The translations under genes and the position numbers were made by a program. Below are positions 59,232-64,000 of a stretch of DNA of 64,000 nucleotides, in pieces (the stretch's first letter is position 1; each line of letters opens with the position of its first letter). A model generated the notes under the pieces. It worked only from the letters and a program-made list of their open reading frames with translations. It was not told the origin of the DNA and ran no database searches. Source of the stretch: Plantago major (taxonomy: Eukaryota; Streptophyta; Magnoliopsida; Lamiales; Plantaginaceae); NCBI GenBank assembly GCA_026545765.1, contig CM048840.1, positions 30,074,765 through 30,138,764 of the forward strand. Reading direction: 5' to 3'.

Positions 59232-59984
59232 TCTTAATTTATTAGTACTAATTTGTTTTAATGCATTCAAGAGATGAGGCTACTTAAATAACGATTAAAA
59301 TTAAAAAAATCAAGTTAAAATGAGTGGTTAATGGGTGTTTTGACTTTATCCAAGTATCAAGAGAGAATTCTACATCGGGATGATTTTAATAAAGACACTC
59401 GACTAATATAAGTAAATTACGATATATTAGTGGGGCATCTTTTAAAGTCGTCTTTAAATTTCGACTAAATATCCAATCATGCATAATTTCAATCATGTTT
59501 CAAATTGACAAAGATTGAGCAATATAATGCTCTCAAGTCTCAACTAAAGACAGGTATTTCAATATGCATCAAGAAGTAATATCCAAATGTGGTGTGATAA
59601 TGAGTTATCATAAATATAATGTAATAGAACATAGAACAGGCTACACGTGTTATTGTTGCATATAGTTATAAATAATGGAAGATAATTAATATATGATTGA
59701 TTATGAATTTATGATGATCGATTGCTTTTTTTTTCGACTTGAATTAAGGTTTGACTAAGTGCAAATTGATCTTTTTTAATTTAATTGGAGAACAATATGG
59801 AGAAGAAAGATTAATTATAGTTGTTTTTTTTTATGATGAACTGATTTTGTTCTGGTTGAATTAAGGTTTGAAATTTGGTTGGAGAATACAGATTGGGTTT
59901 CTTTCAATGATGAATTGATTTTGTTGGGGAGGAATTAGGGCTTGTAATTTAATTAGAGAATACATATTGGTTTTTTGTAATTAT

Positions 59985-62120
59985 TGTAACAACCAAAAAA
60001 TTCGTATTTCGAATTTAGACGTTTTAAAGCGAACCGACCGTCAAAGTGCAGTTCGTAAAGCGTTGTGGGCCCAGTTTTGTGCCTTGTAGTCTTATCCAGC
60101 CCGTCACTTATCTAAAGTCCAGGTCAATTTTCTTTAACAAGTCCATTCTAACCCTAACCCTAGTGATTTTCAAAGAAAACCCCTTAGCTAAAACATTATT
60201 TCGCACGCAAATTTTCTGGAATGCGCAGCCATCTTCTAAAATCGATTTCCGGTTCGTTAACCGACGGATCATGCTAATTTCGGAGAGAGGATTTCTATCA
60301 GATCGTTCTATACTGTCACCGGACGGATCTCCGTTTTGATGTTTCAATCATCCCGAATCTGGTGTCGAGCAGAGAGCTAATTTTCCAACCTGTTTTCAAT
60401 TCTTGTCCCTCTTGTTCGTTTCTCTCAAGTCAAGTTCCCCTAAGGCTCATTCACAGTTATTTGGTTGATTGTGATGTATGTTATGATATGTGATATTTGC
60501 AAGTTACTTTTGGGTTCATCACGTTCATATGATTGTTGTTGAATTATTGTTCATGTTGTATGCAAATTCCCCTAGGACTTGCATGCACAAACATTTGTAT
60601 GATGTAAATATTGCGTGATTAATTATTATATGTCTTATGAGTTTGTTGCAAGTTCCCCTAAGGCTCATTCACGTTTATATGTTGATTGTTAAGATTACAA
60701 GTTATGTTATATGTAAGTTCTTTTAGATTTGCACATCTTACGTTTATGTGTTTGGTTCATATTATGATGGATGTTTAATTGGTGTATGTTATATTCAATC
60801 CTTCAACGTTTCACTACAAGTTTTAGTGTTTCCCTATAGGAGTCATGTTTAGGGAACACAGATTGTTTGAGATGTTTTTTTTTTTATGATAAGTGGATTG
60901 GTGTACATGTCTATATCTGCCAAGTTGTCCAAGAATCAAGAGTTCGTACGTGGTGTTATTTTTAGTCCCATATTAATTAGCAGAGTCTTTTGAGTTTTGC
61001 ATATTGATGCACCGTGCACGTACATGTAGTATGTGTTAGCACTAGATTTGGACTTGTTTAACTTTGTGCATATGATTCATGTGATTAATCAAAGTGATGA
61101 TTACCTTAAACTAACTTATCCATGTGTTGGCTTGGCAGACTTGCATAGTTATTTGATTTCTGCAAATGGTTTCCATATTTTATATTGGTGTTAATTAGAT
61201 TCTACTGGTCGCAATATATGATCATGTTGGTGGCTACTTACTGCTGTTTGTTCTAATGTACTTGTTTTAGGATTCTGTAATATGATTATTTTCAACATGT
61301 ATGTATTGTTATACACACATAGATCATGCATTCATGAGTTCAGTATAGAATCATGCATTCACTTTAAAAATATGTTAAAGGTTTAAAGTAATGCAAGTTT
61401 TAAAGTTAAAAAAAAAGTAAGGGCTCGTAAGGACACCACCCTAAGCATTTGTGGCAATTTCAAGAGTATTGACTAGATTGTGATTAGTGCCTCTAGTTGT
61501 GTTTTAAGAGACCACCATGGGCTAGGGTAGGACCTTGCAATGCCAAGTGAGCTCGCGATCATGTTAAGATTTTAAGACATTTCAAGAGAAAGCTTCAAGA
61601 CAAGTTTCAAGTTCAAGTTGAAGAGTTTTTAAGAAGAACAAGATCAAGTGTTTAGAGTCAAGTATGGTCTTAGTGTTGCATTGCATTAATCAAAACTAAA
61701 AGATTTAAAAGACATGAAGATAGAACTTTAAGTCATGGCACGTGCATGGAATTTGCTCAGTCAAGTGGTCACGACTGACCCTTGCTAAAATTATCAATTT
61801 TAGGTATTGAAGCCGAACTGATTGAAGTGGCGAGTGTTGCCGAAGCAGTGATCATTATCAGAAGATCCTTAACATTTCACTTTAACATTTTCAAGACTTT
61901 ATAATTTAATGTTTCAAGAATCATGCCATTTATAATTCCGCTGCAATATTTTACTATTCATGAATTAGTACCAATAATTTCATGCCAAGTCCTTTGACGC
62001 GCAAGGCGACTAGTAACGTTTTGAAATTTTTATAAGCCAAGTTCGCCGAATTTACAAGCTCACGAACTAGCGCGAGTCATATTTTTCATAGTTCATATTT
62101 TTAAAAATCAGGGCGCTACA
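59985..62120. mobile_element. Solo LTR, family X, copy 2 (inverted relative to copy 1)
   Basis: Starts TGTAACAACCAAAAAATTCG and ends AAATCAGGGCGCTACA, with a perfect 5-bp duplication ATTAT (59,980-59,984 and 62,121-62,125). It is 2,136 bp. It matches the reverse complement of 50,681-52,578 in ends and internal blocks. A CAAGTTCCCCTAAGGCTCAT unit recurs at about 60,430 and 60,650, partly explaining its greater length. A 97-codon plus-strand frame at 60,046-60,339 has no domain. Confidence 0.9.
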
Positions 62121-62125
62121 ATTAT

Positions 62126-64000
62126 AGTCTAATTTACATATATATTACAAATAAGTTTAATTTAACTTAAAATAAATACTTAACTGCACAATTCCATATA
62201 TATATATATACACACACTGTAATAAAGCGTACTCCCAAATCCAACACTCACTCTTACTCTCGATTCGGTCTAAAAAAAACGTTGAGAAATCAAAGAATTA
62301 GTTAAATAAACCGACCCGTTTATAAGGTGTACAATTCAATATATGTTTGATGTGGTAGAAAAAGCATGCCAAGTCCCCTTAGGTCGAGATTGTAGCTCGC
62401 TCGCATGTGATATTCTCCTAACATCGATATTGGTTTGGATTAGTCCATTTTGATCCGGTTTATCGTGAATAAACTGATGTTAAGACTTAACTGATGCATG
62501 TATTCTCAACTTAAAGTGGTTCTAATTATATTTTATCGGGAACCATCTTCGTTTGAAATTATTTGATTGATTTTAAAATTATAATAAAGTAAAAAAAAAA
62601 TTACACTAAAACCTTTTGGACTAATTTGAGTTTACACTTAAACCTTTTTTTTTTATCTGACATCAAAACCTTTCAAAAAATTCTGCTATCACACAAAGAT
62701 TGGATGGCGTTAAGAGCACACCTATTTCCCTCCATTTCATCTCTGATTTTCCCATAGTTACAGTAAAAACAAAGCATAGCTAACAATGGGGGACAAGCAG
62801 TAATATTATACACAAGTATTAACAATGGGGGACATGAGGAATCTTATAAGCCCACCATATATACAATACTAAATCTCAGTCCTAGTACTTTAACCTCAAC
62901 TAAACAATTAAACACAAATAATAACACAAAGTTTATCATCGAAAACACCAAAAAGACAAAATTTTACTGTCATTGGAGTTTGCAACAAGTACGAAAACAA
63001 CTTACAATATTCTAGAGTTGTGCGCCCGTGTGGAATCCTTGTACTTGAACTCCGTTTCTTCCAAAACATTGCGATTCTGGCGGATTGAATAGATCGTCAG
63101 GTTTGTAGATTTTCTATTTTCAGAGGAATTACAATAAGAATGAGGTAAATTAGGTTTTCTTTGTGTTGTATTGTGTTCTAACAGTCATATTTCTTCTTTA
63201 TTGTAGGTAGGTAGGGAGAGAAAATTTAATTGAGTTTTGAATAGTAGCTGGATTAAAAATGTATATTGTTCGACACTACTTCGACTGGACTAAAGTCGCT
63301 AGGCAAATGAGATGAGAAAGGCAACTGAGCTTTAGTCTTTAGCCAAACAACCACTCATAAACTAACACCACTTTTAATTATCAACGGATTATTAAAAATT
63401 GAATCTATGTTAAAGCGTGAAACGATGGTATTACTTTATTTTAACTTAAATCGTAAAACAACCCAAAATGTGCCAACCGTCCATGTTATGAAAATGTGAA
63501 CATAATTCGTGAATGGATACGTATCCTCCTCCACACAGCTCTTCAACGCATCTAGTCCTTAGGGTTCCGAATTGGAAAGATGCACCCGCTCAGCTTCTCC
63601 AAACCGACGCACCTGGTTCCTAGGGTTACCAAATCGAAAAGATACACCCATAACAATCGTTTTTAACCAGAATATACTCAGCCCGTCTTGAAAAAAAGCT
63701 TTGGACAGTGCTATTCAAAACTTCCGGAGAGCAAATGGACAGATTGAAACTAGATTGGAGGAATCTCCAATCTAGCCGTTCCTGTACAAACCAACAAAGT
63801 TGTTGCCGGATTTGTCAAAGGAGCACGCGAATCAGGGCTGTGGTGAAGGTGAAAGCCATCATACCGAGACTAGCTACTCCCAACGTAAGGCATGGGGATA
63901 CCATCAAGAACGTCTTTCCAAACTAGGAGCTCAGATAGTACTGCTTATGTCTCCTACAGTTCGAGTTGGAGTTCCCGGGAAAATAGCAATATCCAGGAAT
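62126..64000. other. Intergenic to window edge
   Basis: A short TA/CA microsatellite is at about 62,190-62,217. About 63,235-63,350 resembles part of the dispersed repeat at 3,989-4,327 and ends TTTAGTCTTTAGCCAAACAACC. A 72-codon plus-strand frame at 63,708-63,926 has better codon balance than most but no domain I recognise; it could be the edge of a gene or fragment running off the window. Confidence 0.4.

Noticed and set aside
1-64000. CRISPR-like or other regular spaced-repeat arrays
   Set aside because: The tandem arrays seen have no conserved repeats with unique spacers of fixed length, and the DNA is plant nuclear.

Overview
This is nuclear DNA of a flowering plant, almost certainly a eudicot. 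The reasons are plant-specific transposon lineages (En/Spm-type CACTA, plant MULE with SWIM finger, Ty1/copia, Tat-type Ty3/gypsy with a second RNase H), AT-rich intergenic DNA, plant-style GT-AG introns, a MATE/DTX transporter and a fragment of plastid tRNA-Tyr. The species cannot be fixed from this window. Nearly all of it is transposon; I find one clearly intact host gene.

Layout. 1-7.4 kb: repeat-rich DNA with a GAAACTAA-type array interrupted by a Stowaway MITE and a small CACTA element, then two more Stowaways. 7.47-12.71 kb: a complete 5.24-kb Mutator-like element (MULE) with a perfect 9-bp target duplication. It carries two convergent genes: a GRF zinc-finger gene and a six-exon transposase gene with two nonsense codons. 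13.29-20.04 kb: a Ty1/copia element (TSD GTAAC) holding a nested solo LTR (TSD CAATT). 20.61-21.35 kb: a MULE-type MITE with a Stowaway inside it.

21.75-47.24 kb is one CACTA element (A, TSD TAG) built up by nesting. A 14.5-kb Tat-type Ty3/gypsy element (23,593-38,049, TSD TCACC) sits in an intron of A's tnpA-like gene. A second CACTA of the same family (B, 40,597-45,891, TSD GTA) sits in A's tnpD-like exon, and a solo LTR (43,333-44,323, TSD GTCAC) sits in an intron of B. Removing each insert restores the sequence below it, and for B it restores the reading frame. The gypsy element has gag-pol on the minus strand and, on the plus strand, a spliced extra gene with its own TATA box. Element A also carries the 3' part of a plastid trnY(GUA) near its right terminus.

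47.25-64 kb: sparse intergenic DNA with MITEs and two related solo LTRs in opposite orientation (50,681-52,578 and 59,985-62,120, each with a perfect 5-bp TSD). They bracket an apparently functional seven-exon MATE gene (55,341-57,806, minus strand, 481 residues).

I see no intact tRNA, rRNA or CRISPR-like structure. All recognised transposition proteins except possibly the GRF protein carry stops, frameshifts or missing catalytic parts, so these elements would depend on helpers elsewhere. Coordinates of target duplications and splice sites were read by eye and agree with codon arithmetic where stated.
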